A stretch of 64,000 nucleotides of DNA from Saccharopolyspora gloriosae (GCF_022828475.1 NZ_CP059557.1:4139470-4203469); one strand, 5' to 3'. Counted from the stretch's first letter, positions 27,252 to 36,381 are shown. Numbers and translations: made by a program. Notes: a model not told the origin generated them from the sequence alone.

Positions 27252-27726
27252 TCTTCGCGACCTCCCTGATGGCGGCCACGATGTTGGAGTACGCCCCGCA
27301 GCGGCACAGGTTCCCGCTCATCTGCTCGCGCACCTCCTCGTCCGAGCCGACGTGCCCCTCGTCGAGCAGGCACACCGCGGACATGATCTGACCGGGCGTG
27401 CAATACCCGCACTGGAAGGCGTCGTGGCGCACGAACGCCTGCTGCACCGGGTGCGGCTCACCGTCGGCTCCGAGGCCTTCGACGGTGGTGATCTCGCGGT
27501 CGTCGCACTGCGCGGCCAGCGTCAGGCAGGACAGCTTGCGCGCCCCGTCCACCGCCACCGTGCACGCACCGCACGCACCCTGGTCGCAGCCCTTCTTCGT
27601 TCCGGTGAGGCCGAGTTCGTCGCGCAACGCGTCGAGCAACGTGACCCGCGAGTCGAGATCCAGGGCGTGCTCGGTGCCGTTGACGTTGAGCGAGACCGAA
27701 ACCCGATTGTCGGCCGTTGCTGGCAT
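27244..27726 (-). CDS. Molybdenum-hydroxylase 2Fe-2S subunit
   Basis: A 160-residue small subunit with two 2Fe-2S clusters. The N-terminal plant-type cluster has CDQGACGACTVAVDG and a fourth cysteine in SCLTLAAQC; the C-terminal four-helix cluster has FQCGYCTPGQIMSAV and SGNLCRCGAYSNI. It transfers electrons between the Mo site and FAD. Unlike the Mo subunit it has no Tat signal of its own, so export would require hitch-hiking as a folded complex. The ATG follows a GGAG site. First gene of the three-gene operon. Confidence 0.93.
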   Translation of the reverse strand: MPATADNRVSVSLNVNGTEHALDLDSRVTLLDALRDELGLTGTKKGCDQGACGACTVAVDGARKLSCLTLAAQCDDREITTVEGLGADGEPHPVQQAFVRHDAFQCGYCTPGQIMSAVCLLDEGHVGSDEEVREQMSGNLCRCGAYSNIVAAIREVAKNA

Positions 27727-28136
27727 GTGACTCCATCCTCGTCGGTGCGATCACCGGCGGCGCCCGGAGGCCAGGCCGGACCGGCATTTCAGCGCGAATC
27801 GAACGCCCGGTTCATGACCGTGGGCCGAAATGTCGCGACGCTCCCCCGTTATACATCGGTGATCTTCACCTGCGCCAGGGTCCACCCGCGGTCGCGGGAG
27901 CGGATTTCGGCCACCGGCTGCGAATCCGCTACTCGTCCCGTTAAGAGGACTCCTGATTCCCCATGCGCGCAGCAGCGACCCCGCCTTCCGGCGGGATTCG
28001 CCGGACAGGCGAGAGCCATCTCGGCAATGCGCCGGTCGAACGGTGGTGGACGAGCCCGGAAACGCCTCCAGGGGCGCCCGCGGTTCGGCGGGCGCCCCTG
28101 GACGGGACGGCGGATCCGGGCTACCGGATCAGCGGA
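27727..28136. other. Intergenic region with a terminator
   Basis: No gene is seen. The part near 27727-27960 should hold the promoter of the molybdenum-hydroxylase operon; the part near 28067 holds the terminator of the phosphoesterase gene. Confidence 0.5.
28067..28102 (-). terminator. Terminator of the phosphoesterase gene
   Basis: Perfect 15-bp inverted repeat TCCAGGGGCGCCCGC / GCGGGCGCCCCTGGA with a six-base GGTTCG loop, 34 bases beyond the end of the minus-strand phosphoesterase gene. Confidence 0.8.
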
Positions 28137-29075
28137 TCACTTGGTGGTGTTCAGGTCGACGTCGACGGTGAAGTCGTCCTCGCCGTCGAAGTAGTTCGAG
28201 TCGTCCTTCGACGGCGAGTAGCTGTCGACGATCATCTTGCCAGCGTCGATGTCGAACTGCAGCAGCCGCAGGTAGCCTTGGCCGCCTTCGGGGCCGCTCT
28301 GGTAGTCGGCGAGGATCTCCGGGACCTTGCGGCCGTCGGCGGTCTCCTTCACGTTGTGCGTGGCACCGTGGTTGTGCCCGCACAGCACGGCCTTCACGTT
28401 CTTGTGCGGCTCGACGATGCGGTCGAAGATGTCCTGCCCCTGCTGGTCGTAGGAGCCGTCGGTGTTCAGGTAGGCGTGCACGCTGATGATCACCGGGGTG
28501 TCGGGGTGCTCGGCGAGGACCTTCTCCGCCCAGGCGTAGTCCTCCTCCTGCATGTCCCAGGTCAGCGACAGCATCATGACCTGCTTGCCCGCGACGTCGA
28601 CGAGGTCGTAGTGCTGGCGGTTGTCCTTGTGGGACTCGCCGTAGACCGGGGAGTCCGCGAACCGCTTCTCACCGAAGTAGTCGTTGTAGAGGCCCTTGAC
28701 GTCGTGGTTGCCCTCGACGACGCCGTACGGGAAGTTCGCGTCGTCCAGCTTCTTCATGCTGGCGTCGGCGTTCTTCCACTGGTCCTCTTGGTCGGCGTTG
28801 TCGACGATGTCACCGGTGTGCGTCGCGTAGCCGATCTTGCGCTGAGCACCGTTGTCGACCAGCCACTGCGTCTGGTTGTCGAAGTGCTCCGGGTAGCTCT
28901 CGGAGTAGTACTGCGTGTCCGGCAGCCAGGCGATCGCGGCATCGTAAGTGCTGGGGTCGGGCAACTCGTTCGCGCGGTCCGCGGGGCCGGCGAGCGCGCT
29001 CGGCGCGGCGATCGCGGTCGCGGCGGTCAGGCTGGTGGCGGCCAGTGCGAACAGCAGGCGACGGTCAGGCTTCAC
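28137..29075 (-). CDS. Secreted metallophosphoesterase
   Basis: A 312-residue calcineurin-like phosphoesterase. The GTG at 29075 is chosen because GAGGAG lies seven bases upstream and the product then begins with a clean Sec signal, KPDRRLLFALAATSLTAATA ending in PSALA. The dimetal motifs are in order: LPDTQYYSES (DxQ, a common variant of DxH), YATHTGDIVDNADQ (GDxxD), VVEGNHDVKG (GNHD), IISVHAY and LCGHNHGATHNV (GHxH). It is a cell-surface or secreted hydrolase; the substrate is unknown, with phosphodiesters most likely. It is divergent from the LuxR gene at 29632 across 556 bases. Confidence 0.9.
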   Translation of the reverse strand: MKPDRRLLFALAATSLTAATAIAAPSALAGPADRANELPDPSTYDAAIAWLPDTQYYSESYPEHFDNQTQWLVDNGAQRKIGYATHTGDIVDNADQEDQWKNADASMKKLDDANFPYGVVEGNHDVKGLYNDYFGEKRFADSPVYGESHKDNRQHYDLVDVAGKQVMMLSLTWDMQEEDYAWAEKVLAEHPDTPVIISVHAYLNTDGSYDQQGQDIFDRIVEPHKNVKAVLCGHNHGATHNVKETADGRKVPEILADYQSGPEGGQGYLRLLQFDIDAGKMIVDSYSPSKDDSNYFDGEDDFTVDVDLNTTK

Positions 29076-29631
29076 TACGGCTCCTCGATTCGACGTTCGA
29101 CCGGCGACATCGTTTCGACGCGGTGTGGAGTCGATCCGAAACCCCGCCATCAAGCCGGTGAATTGCCACTGAACTCGGGTGAATTACCAGATATGGACGG
29201 CACCCCTGGCAATATCGCGGGATTCGAAACGGTCCCCGGCTCGGACACGACGTGCCTTCCGAACTCTGGATCGCGTTTCGAGGAATCCTCGCGCCGCCGG
29301 GGATGCGCGATCAACCACCGTCGGAGTGGATCGCGCACGGCGCGGCGAATTCTCGCCACCGACACCCGCCGCTTCGGCCGAAAGGGCAGACTCGCGACCC
29401 GAAAGGACCGCATTCATGCGGCTTCCTTGCCCGGAGCACCGCACGGCCGGTGTACTGTCGCCTGGCCCGTCGACCGGGCAACTGTGAGGGAAACCCCGCC
29501 ACATACCGCCATCATCCGATTCCGCGCTCAACACGCCGGAGACTCGGTGGTGCCCGTACGGAACCCGTGCCGCGACGCTCTGCGGCACGGCGCCCGTCCG
29601 CCACTCGTAGTTCAGGTTCGGAGGATGCGCG
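29076..29631. other. Divergent promoter region, no gene recognised
   Basis: About 556 bases between the phosphoesterase and the LuxR-family gene. Short frames on both strands are low-complexity in amino-acid use and have no family match. The 3' end carries a GGAGG ribosome site for the gene at 29632. Confidence 0.45.
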
Positions 29632-30315
29632 ATGACCACCCAGATCGAGCGGGAAGCCCCACCGGGCGGTGACCGGCCGGACCGCTCCGCCCGGAAACCG
29701 GTGCGGATCGCGGTCCGCGCCGCCGACCCCATCACCCTCACCGGTTTGACCTGCACGTTGATGGGACAGCAGCAGCTGCAGGTGACCTCGACGTCCACCG
29801 CCGCCGAGGTGGACGTGCTGGTCTACGCCGTCGACGCGGTGACCACCTCGACGGTGGCCGGACTCCGCCGCGCCGCCGCCGAGTTCGACGTGCCCATCGT
29901 GCTGGTCACCGGGGAGTTCGACAGTGCCCAGCTGCTGAGCGCGACGGAATGCACGGTCGTGGCGATCCTGCACCGCAACTCCGCGACCCCCGCCCGGCTG
30001 CAGGAGGCCGTTCTGGCCGCCGCGGACGGTGGCGCCGCCCTCCCGCCGAAACTGCTCGGCGAACTGCTGCGGCAGGTGCAGGCCCTGCAGCAGGACGTGC
30101 TGACCCCGCGTGGCCTGAACACCTCGGGACTCACCCCGCGTGAGATCGACGTGGTGCGGTTGATCGCCGAAGGCTGCGACACCGAGGAGATCGGCAATCG
30201 GCTCTGCTACTCGGAACGCACCGTCAAGAACATCATCTACACCATGACGAACCGGTTGCGCATGCGGAACCGGCCGCACCTGGTCGCCTACGCGGTCCGC
30301 ACCGGGGTCATCTGA
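29632..30315 (+). CDS. Atypical NarL/LuxR response regulator with a degenerate receiver
   Basis: A 227-residue protein with a receiver-like domain (residues 23-130) and a LuxR helix-turn-helix (about 165-220): GLTPREIDVVRLIAEGCDTE, then EIGNRLCYSERTVKNIIYTM. The receiver keeps the fold (VRIAVRAADPITLTGLTCTL) but has lost the acidic pair (A-A instead of D-D), the phosphate-accepting Asp (an Ala near residue 66 in VYAVD) and the switch Lys (LHRN). Phosphorylation is therefore unlikely; such atypical regulators in streptomycetes bind ligands or are controlled by abundance. It converges on the large LuxR gene, with repeat copy A3 between. Confidence 0.88.
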   Translation: MTTQIEREAPPGGDRPDRSARKPVRIAVRAADPITLTGLTCTLMGQQQLQVTSTSTAAEVDVLVYAVDAVTTSTVAGLRRAAAEFDVPIVLVTGEFDSAQLLSATECTVVAILHRNSATPARLQEAVLAAADGGAALPPKLLGELLRQVQALQQDVLTPRGLNTSGLTPREIDVVRLIAEGCDTEEIGNRLCYSERTVKNIIYTMTNRLRMRNRPHLVAYAVRTGVI

Positions 30316-30369
30316 GGATCGGTTCGCGGTCCCTGCCGGTGGTGACACCGCTGACCGGCGCGGCCGGAC

Positions 30370-30470
30370 CACAGCGGGGTCTCAGCTGCTTGCTCGCGAG
30401 AACGGCGATGTCGCCGGGAAGCGGAGCGCCCCCCACGGCGAGGAAGCAGCTGAGGTTCGGCCGCCGGACC
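30370..30470 (+). repeat. Dispersed intergenic repeat family A, copy A3
   Basis: Arms CTCAGCTGCTTGCTCG (30381-30396) and CGAGGAAGCAGCTGAG (30439-30454) pair with one mismatch. Inside are AGAACGGCGATGTCGCCG, close to the copy at 17100, and after the right arm GAGGTTCGGCCGCCGGACC. It fills the gap between two convergent regulator genes and may also serve as their terminator. Confidence 0.75.
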
Positions 30471-30472
30471 CG

Positions 30473-33115
30473 CTACGCGAAATCCGCCGAGTAGAGCTCG
30501 TCGTTGACGGTCGCCGTGGCGAGTTCGGTCCGCGAGCGGTAACCGGTGCGCTTGAAGCACCGGGACAGCCGCCCTTCCACGCTCTTCTCGGTGCTGCCCA
30601 GCACCACCGCGAGCTGCTGGTTGCTCAGTCCCTCCGCGACGAGCCTGGCCAGCAGCCGTTCGTTCTCGTCGACCGTGGCCGCACGCCCCTGCTCGCCCAG
30701 TTCCCCTGCGGGCAGCAGCGCGCGCATCCGGGCGCGCGGGAGCAGCGCGTCCAGCTCACCGAAGATCCGGTACGCCGCGCGCAGCGAGCCCAGCTCGGCG
30801 AGACCTCGTTCGGCGACGGTGAGCACGGTGGTGGCGTATCCGAACGGGTCATCGCGGTCGGCGGCCTCGACGGCCACCGCGGCCGCTGCCTGGTCCGAGT
30901 CGGCGACGGCTCGTGCCAGCGCCTGCTCCAGCCGCACGGCCTCCGGTGCCGGGTCGGCGTCACCGGCTCGCTCGGCGCAGCGCGCGGCGGTGGCCGAGCT
31001 GCCGTGGCGATCTTCCCAGGCCGCCAATCGCCGCCACACTTCGGCGGTGCCGCCGACGACACCGGTTTCGGCGGCACGGCGCAGCGCGTCTTCCAGCAGC
31101 GAGCGGGACCGCTCGGGTTCGCCGAGCAGGTCGGCGAGGTCGGATTCGGTGAGCAGCAGCAGGTGCGGCATCGGCAGGTTCCTGGTGCGCGCTTCGGCGA
31201 GCACGGCGGCGGCTCGGTTCAACCGGCCGCGCGCGATCAGCATCGTGGCCATCTCCCTGAACAGCACCGTCATCCCCGGCACCGGGCCGTGCACCGACTC
31301 GGCGACGAGCGCGGCGCGGCACCGTCCGAGGGCGTCGTCCCAGTTGCCGGCACGCGCCGATCGAATCGCCCTCCGGGGCGCGCTCGGCCCCGGCTCGAGC
31401 CACGGCACCAGGTCCGCTCCGGTGTGCAGCGTGACCGCGTCCAGCAACCTGCCCGCGACCTCCGCACCGGTCCCGGCAGGCCGGGGCGGCTCCTCGGAAT
31501 CAGCGGAGTCCAGCCCGAGCAGCGCACCGGACACCTCGCGCAGCAAGCGTCCGAACAGGACGGTGCTCGCGTCGTGGTGCCGCCACTGGTTCCCGCCGAG
31601 CAGGTCGTACGCCTCGCGCCACCGGTCGAGCAGGCACAGCGCGGCGGCACGCACGACGACGTCCGCCCCGTCCGCGCCGTCGGCCGACTCGCCGAGCGCG
31701 TCCAGATCTCCGGCACCGGCGAGCCCCAGCACCCGGATGATCCGCAGCTCCTGAGCCGCCGCGTCGGGAAGCCACCGCGCATCGGCGCGCAACGCCTCAT
31801 CGGCGAGCCCGGTGGCGTCGTGCGAGCGCGCATGCCGAGCACTGCTCACCACCTGCCGGTGCAGCGTCTCCGCGCGCAGCGCGGGGTCGGTGCACAGCTT
31901 CACCGCGGCCCGCAGCCACCGCTCGGCGCGCACCCCATCAACGGCGGCGACCTCGTCAGCGCGACGCCGCAACTCGACGATGGCGCGGTCCCGGTCGATG
32001 AGGTTGCCCGCCTCCGCCAGCCGATCGGCGAGGTAGTGCTCGTCCGGCGCGGTCGCGGCGCCCGTGCTCAACGCGGCGACCGCGAGCTGTGAGATCCGTC
32101 GGCGCTCGAACAGCCCGAGTCGCGCGGTCAGCAGCGCCGCCACCATCGGAATCCGGAATCGGAACCCGCCGCTCCGATCCGGCAGCACCACTGCGCGCGC
32201 ACACCAGTCGTGCAGCAGTCGGCGCACTTGGTCCTCGCCGCACCCGGTGGCCTCGGCGATCAGGGCCGGCGCCGCGTCCCGCAACGGATGCAGCACTGTC
32301 AGCGCCCGCAGCACCCGCAAGGCCGGCCCGCCCGAGTCGAAGCCACCGGGTACCGCGGGCACCTGCTCACCGCTCGGCTGCTCCGGCACCTGGCCGGGCA
32401 CCAGGTGCGCGTGCTGATCGACCACCCGCAGCACGCCGCCGCGCAGATAGCCGTCCACGGCGGCGCGCACCACGGCGGGGTTGCCGCCGCACTCGTCGCG
32501 CAGCGTTTCGGTCAGTCCTGCCACGGGTTTCGCACCCAGCCGGTCCACGAGCATGCCGCGCACCGCCCGGGCGGACAGCGGGCGCAGCCGCACCACGCGC
32601 GCCAGATCGGCGATCGGTTCCGCCGGTGCGGCTGCCGGCTCCGCCGGGGTGCGGACCGCGCAGACGAAGGTGATCGGAGCCCGCACCAGCCCGCGAAGCG
32701 CCCCCAGCATCCGGTGCACGGAGCGCGGGGACAGCCGCTGCGCGTCGTCGAGGAACACCACCACGCGCTTTTCCCGGCCGGACAGCACGCGGTGCAACGT
32801 CGCCCACGGCGACTCGCCGGGTTCCGGTTCGGCTCCGAGCGCGCCGGGAATGCCGCCGACCACCTCCGGAACGTCCAGGCCCCCGCACACCACCGGAATA
32901 TCCATTGTGGACATTCCGCGTTCGGCGACGCGGTCGCGCGCCTGGGCGAGCACGGCGCTGCGGCCGACTCCGGCCGGACCGGTGACCAGCACCAGCGGCA
33001 CAGCGTCCGTGCAGGACTCGACGATCCGGTCGAGCGCTTCGGCCCGGCCGTGGATCCTGCCGTCCGCGCCCGTCGGACCCGGCCGACACAGGAAGAGCGA
33101 TCGAGGACTGACCAT
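30473..33115 (-). CDS. Large ATP-binding LuxR-family regulator (LAL type)
   Basis: An 880-residue regulator. An AAA-type ATPase domain comes first (Walker A LVTGPAGVGRSAVLAQA near residue 45, Walker B VVVFLDDAQRLS), then a long helical TPR-like region (about 300-790), then a C-terminal LuxR helix-turn-helix ENERLLARLVAEGLSNQQLA...GSTEKSVEGRLSRCFKRTG. This is the MalT/LAL architecture; members in actinomycetes often control secondary metabolism or stress genes. The ATG giving MVSPRSLFLCRPGPTGADG is taken as start. It is divergent from a second, smaller ATP-binding LuxR gene and may share its promoter region. Confidence 0.92.
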   Translation of the reverse strand: MVSPRSLFLCRPGPTGADGRIHGRAEALDRIVESCTDAVPLVLVTGPAGVGRSAVLAQARDRVAERGMSTMDIPVVCGGLDVPEVVGGIPGALGAEPEPGESPWATLHRVLSGREKRVVVFLDDAQRLSPRSVHRMLGALRGLVRAPITFVCAVRTPAEPAAAPAEPIADLARVVRLRPLSARAVRGMLVDRLGAKPVAGLTETLRDECGGNPAVVRAAVDGYLRGGVLRVVDQHAHLVPGQVPEQPSGEQVPAVPGGFDSGGPALRVLRALTVLHPLRDAAPALIAEATGCGEDQVRRLLHDWCARAVVLPDRSGGFRFRIPMVAALLTARLGLFERRRISQLAVAALSTGAATAPDEHYLADRLAEAGNLIDRDRAIVELRRRADEVAAVDGVRAERWLRAAVKLCTDPALRAETLHRQVVSSARHARSHDATGLADEALRADARWLPDAAAQELRIIRVLGLAGAGDLDALGESADGADGADVVVRAAALCLLDRWREAYDLLGGNQWRHHDASTVLFGRLLREVSGALLGLDSADSEEPPRPAGTGAEVAGRLLDAVTLHTGADLVPWLEPGPSAPRRAIRSARAGNWDDALGRCRAALVAESVHGPVPGMTVLFREMATMLIARGRLNRAAAVLAEARTRNLPMPHLLLLTESDLADLLGEPERSRSLLEDALRRAAETGVVGGTAEVWRRLAAWEDRHGSSATAARCAERAGDADPAPEAVRLEQALARAVADSDQAAAAVAVEAADRDDPFGYATTVLTVAERGLAELGSLRAAYRIFGELDALLPRARMRALLPAGELGEQGRAATVDENERLLARLVAEGLSNQQLAVVLGSTEKSVEGRLSRCFKRTGYRSRTELATATVNDELYSADFA

Positions 33116-33332
33116 GCCCCCATTATCGCGGCCGCGGCGAGTCGCACTCCCGGATTTCGCGGGGAGCTCTCTCATGAGTCCGTGAACTCTGCCACCAGCT
33201 GTTATGTGACCGATTACGTATTTCTTAAATGATCCGTTCGACATTCTTTCCGGGCACCACAACGCCCCCGAGCGGTGCTAAACAGAAGATCAACGCCATG
33301 TCATCGGGGGGATGACGCGAAGGAGAACGGAC

Positions 33333-34682
33333 GTGATTCGGGAGGACACGGCCTTCGAAGTCGGGGAGGGCTTCGAAGGCAGGGAGGGCGCGCTGGCCGC
33401 CCTGCGTGGCGCGTTGCGGGAGTCCGCGCCACGCGGGCGGCTGGTCGTCGTACGCGGAGCCGCGGGCAGCGGCCGCAGCAGTCTGCTGCGGACGGCGACC
33501 CGGCGCTGGATCACCGAAGGTGTCCGGGCAGCGCAGGTACGGCCCGTCACCGGCACCCTCATCAACGGTTTCGACGCGGTGCTGCACACGCTGCGCGTGC
33601 ACTTCGACCGCTTCGCCGACCCCAGCCTGATCGATCGGATCAGCAAACTCGCCCGGTCCCGCGCCCGAGCTGCCGCGGATCCGGCGGAGGAGCCTGCCGT
33701 GGTCGCCGAGCTGACCGAGGTGTTCGACCGCCTCGGCAGGCTCGGCCCCACGGCGCTGCTGTTCGACGACGTCGACCACCTCGTCGACCCTGCGCTGCTG
33801 CTGATCACCGCGCGCCGCCCCGGCTGCCTGGTGGTCGCCGCGGTGCGCGAGCCCGCCACTCCGGGCGCCGCGGAGCTGGCCGAGATCGCCGACGAGGTGA
33901 TCGACCTCGGCCCGCTCGACGAGCGGCAGATCGCGGCCACCGTCGGCGCCGGCGTGCACCCGGATCTGCTCCGCGCGTTGCGCATAGCGCTGGGGCCGCT
34001 GTACGGAAATCCGGGCACGGTGCTCGGCACCCTCGAACAGCTGCATCGCGATGGGCGGCTCACCACCGACGGCGGCCGGACGCGGTTGCGCGATTCCGGA
34101 TCGCCGCTGCCGCTGCCCAAGGAGCACGACCTGCTGTGCCGCGCCGACGACCTCGGGGAGGTGGCGCCCCGGCTGCTGGCCGCCGTCAGCGCCGTGGTCG
34201 CGCTCGACATCGACGACCTGCCCGCGGTGGCCGACGCGCTCGACACCGACCTGACCGTCTGCGGCCGAACCTTGGACCGGCTCGTCGAATCGGAACTGCT
34301 GGTGGCCGACGTCGACGGGCGGTTGTCCTGCGTGTGCGCCGCGCTCGCCGACTCCGCAGCCGGGGCGCGTCCGGGCACGGTGCGGCGGATCCGCGCGCTC
34401 GGCTCCGCGGCTCCCGTCGCGTCCCTGCGGCCGGTGGCGGCATCGCCGGCCTGCGCACCCGACGCACGGTCCTGGACGGCCGCGGAATACCGCATCGTCG
34501 ACCTCATCGGCGCCGGCCGCACCAATCGGCAGATCGCCTCCGAACTGGGAGTGAGCGAGAAGACCGTGGAGAAGCAGCTGACCCGGCTGTTCAAGCGAAC
34601 CGGCTGTCGATCCCGCGTTGAACTGGTGACGATGCGGCTGCGCGACACGAGTCCGGCGGAAGGACTGGGGTGGGCGTCGTGA
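33333..34682 (+). CDS. Short ATP-binding LuxR-family regulator
   Basis: A 449-residue protein with an N-terminal ATPase domain (EGREGALAALRGALRE, Walker A VVRGAAGSGRSSLLRTA, Walker B ALLFDDVDHLVDP) directly joined, through a winged-helix-like middle, to a C-terminal LuxR motif TAAEYRIVDLIGAGRTNRQI...GVSEKTVEKQLTRLFKRTG. It lacks the long TPR region of its divergent neighbour and is half its length. The GTG at 33333 is preferred, with AAGGAG seven bases upstream. Its end overlaps the OmpR-type regulator as GTGA, which links an ATP-sensing regulator to a two-component pair in one operon. Confidence 0.88.
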   Translation: MIREDTAFEVGEGFEGREGALAALRGALRESAPRGRLVVVRGAAGSGRSSLLRTATRRWITEGVRAAQVRPVTGTLINGFDAVLHTLRVHFDRFADPSLIDRISKLARSRARAAADPAEEPAVVAELTEVFDRLGRLGPTALLFDDVDHLVDPALLLITARRPGCLVVAAVREPATPGAAELAEIADEVIDLGPLDERQIAATVGAGVHPDLLRALRIALGPLYGNPGTVLGTLEQLHRDGRLTTDGGRTRLRDSGSPLPLPKEHDLLCRADDLGEVAPRLLAAVSAVVALDIDDLPAVADALDTDLTVCGRTLDRLVESELLVADVDGRLSCVCAALADSAAGARPGTVRRIRALGSAAPVASLRPVAASPACAPDARSWTAAEYRIVDLIGAGRTNRQIASELGVSEKTVEKQLTRLFKRTGCRSRVELVTMRLRDTSPAEGLGWAS

Positions 34683-35461
34683 CCGCGACCATGATCGGAC
34701 CGTCGATAGGGTGGCCGGGTGATGCCGGAGCCGCCATCCCCCATCAGGACCCGTCGGCCGCGCGCCGCTGCATCTTGCTGGTGGACGACGATCCCGACGT
34801 GGTCGAAGTGATCACCGGATACCTGCACCGTGCGGACTACACCTCGATCGTCGCTTCCGACGGTCCGACGGGCATGGCGCTGTTCCGGCGGATGCGCCCG
34901 GATCTGATCGTCCTGGACGTCGGATTGCCCGGCCTGGACGGAATCCGGTTCTGCGAGCAGGTCCGTGCGGAGACCACCACCCCGGTGATCATGCTGACCG
35001 GCCGGGCGGAGGAGGAGGACCGGTTGCGCGGGCTCATCGCGGGAGCCGACGACTACCTCACCAAACCGTTCAGCGGACGCGAACTCGTGCTGCGCATCCA
35101 CGCGGTGCTGCGGCGCACGCAGGTCGTCCCGGCGCCGCAGCGGCCGGCACCGGAACTGTCCGCGGGCGATCTGGTCGTCAACGAGAGTTCCCGGGTCGTG
35201 AGCAAGAACGGCAGGCCCCTCACGCTGACGAATCGGGAGTTCGACCTGTTCGTGTTCCTGCTGCGGAATCCGAACCAGGTGTTCGGGAAGGACGAGCTGA
35301 TGAGTGAGGTGTGGAACTACGACTTCGGCGACGCCTCCACGGTCACGGTGCACATGCGCAGGCTGCGGGAGAAGATCGAGGACGACCCGTCCCGGCCGAA
35401 GATCCTGGTGACCGTGTGGGGCGTGGGCTACCGCTTCGACCCACCGGACGCCGCGCGGTAA
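34679..35461 (+). CDS. OmpR/PhoB-family response regulator
   Basis: A 260-residue regulator with a complete receiver: acidic triplet in ILLVDDDPDVVEV, phospho-acceptor in IVLDVGLPGLDG (about D80), Thr in VIMLTGRAEEEDR, Lys in ADDYLTKPFSGREL; and a C-terminal winged helix with LTNREFDLFVFLLRNPNQVF...STVTVHMRRLREKIEDDPSRPKIL and VWGVGYRF. The GTG at 34679 overlapping the previous stop is preferred; an ATG 12 bases on is possible. The N-terminus has about 30 extra residues before the receiver. It ends in TAATG with the degenerate kinase gene, its expected partner. Confidence 0.93.
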   Translation: MTATMIGPSIGWPGDAGAAIPHQDPSAARRCILLVDDDPDVVEVITGYLHRADYTSIVASDGPTGMALFRRMRPDLIVLDVGLPGLDGIRFCEQVRAETTTPVIMLTGRAEEEDRLRGLIAGADDYLTKPFSGRELVLRIHAVLRRTQVVPAPQRPAPELSAGDLVVNESSRVVSKNGRPLTLTNREFDLFVFLLRNPNQVFGKDELMSEVWNYDFGDASTVTVHMRRLREKIEDDPSRPKILVTVWGVGYRFDPPDAAR

Positions 35462-36381
35462 TGGAGGCCAATCCACTTCTCATCACCTTGGTCGCCTTGT
35501 GCGAGGCGACCGGCATCGGGCTGCTCGGTTCGGTGCTGTTGCGGCGATTCCCGCTCGTGCGGCCGCTGCTCGGGATCGTGCTGATCACGCTGCTCGCGAT
35601 GATCACCAGCACCGGTGTGGTGGTCGCGCTGTTCGGCTTCTCCCCGGAACAGGCCGCCATCGAGCTGTCGGCGGCCTGCGTGGCGGCGCTGGTGTCGCTC
35701 AACATCGGCCTGCTCCGCCGCGTCGACGGGCGTCCGGTCACCGTCGGCGCGGCGCGTCGCACCACCGCGCCTCCGCGCTGGGACGTCGTCGCCGAGGTAT
35801 CGCGCGACCTGCGGGTTCCGCTGGCGAGGCTGCGCGCGACGGTGGAGTCCGCCCAGGCCGACGCTCCCAGCGAGCAGCAGAGCCACCTCGGGCGGATCAG
35901 CACCGACCTGGACCGGCTCGGCGATCAGCTCGACGGTCTGCTTCGGCTGTCCCGGATCCAGGCCGACGGACTGGATCCGCGCCCCTCCCCCGTGGAACTG
36001 GACGTCCTCGCGCGCGAAGTCGCGGCCCGATTCGGCACCATCGCCGCGGAACGCGGAACGACGCTCCGGGTGGACGTCGAATCCGTCGAGGTGCCCGCCG
36101 ACCGGACGATGCTGGCGGAGGCCCTCAGCACGCTGGTCATCACGGCGATCCACCACGGCGGATACGGCGGGACGGTATCGATCAGCACCGGCATCGACGC
36201 GGACCGGGCGGTCGTGACCATCGACTCCGAACCCGGCCAGGCCGCCGCCGATACCGGCGCCGGCGACGACGCCATCGGACTCGCAGTGGCCGACGAGATC
36301 ATTCGCGCGCATCACGGCACATTGATGGCCCGCTTGCTGCCGCACCGGCACCGCCGACACCTCCGGATTCCGCTCGGCTGA
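35461..36381 (+). CDS. Membrane histidine-kinase-like protein lacking the phospho-histidine
   Basis: A 306-residue protein: three hydrophobic segments in the first 85 residues (TLVALCEATGIGLLGSVLL, LLGIVLITLLAMITSTGVVV, LSAACVAALVSLNIGLL), then a HisKA-like helical hairpin (105-175) and an HATPase-like part. In the dimerisation helix the usual SHDLRTPL is SRDLRVPLARLRATVES, with Arg (R115) where His should be. The ATP lid is also poor: no N-box Asn (TLVITAIHHGG), while a weak G1/G2 (DTGAGDDAIGLAVADEII) remains. It therefore probably cannot autophosphorylate and is a pseudokinase, binding or dephosphorylating the OmpR partner encoded just upstream. The frame is intact with normal codon use, so it is not an evident pseudogene. 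Confidence 0.85.
   Translation: MEANPLLITLVALCEATGIGLLGSVLLRRFPLVRPLLGIVLITLLAMITSTGVVVALFGFSPEQAAIELSAACVAALVSLNIGLLRRVDGRPVTVGAARRTTAPPRWDVVAEVSRDLRVPLARLRATVESAQADAPSEQQSHLGRISTDLDRLGDQLDGLLRLSRIQADGLDPRPSPVELDVLAREVAARFGTIAAERGTTLRVDVESVEVPADRTMLAEALSTLVITAIHHGGYGGTVSISTGIDADRAVVTIDSEPGQAAADTGAGDDAIGLAVADEIIRAHHGTLMARLLPHRHRRHLRIPLG

Noticed and set aside
24033-27269. Very long plus-strand open frame (1078 codons) opposite the molybdenum-hydroxylase genes
   Set aside because: It is the complementary-frame shadow of three clearly conserved genes; its product is His/Arg/Gly-rich with no domain.
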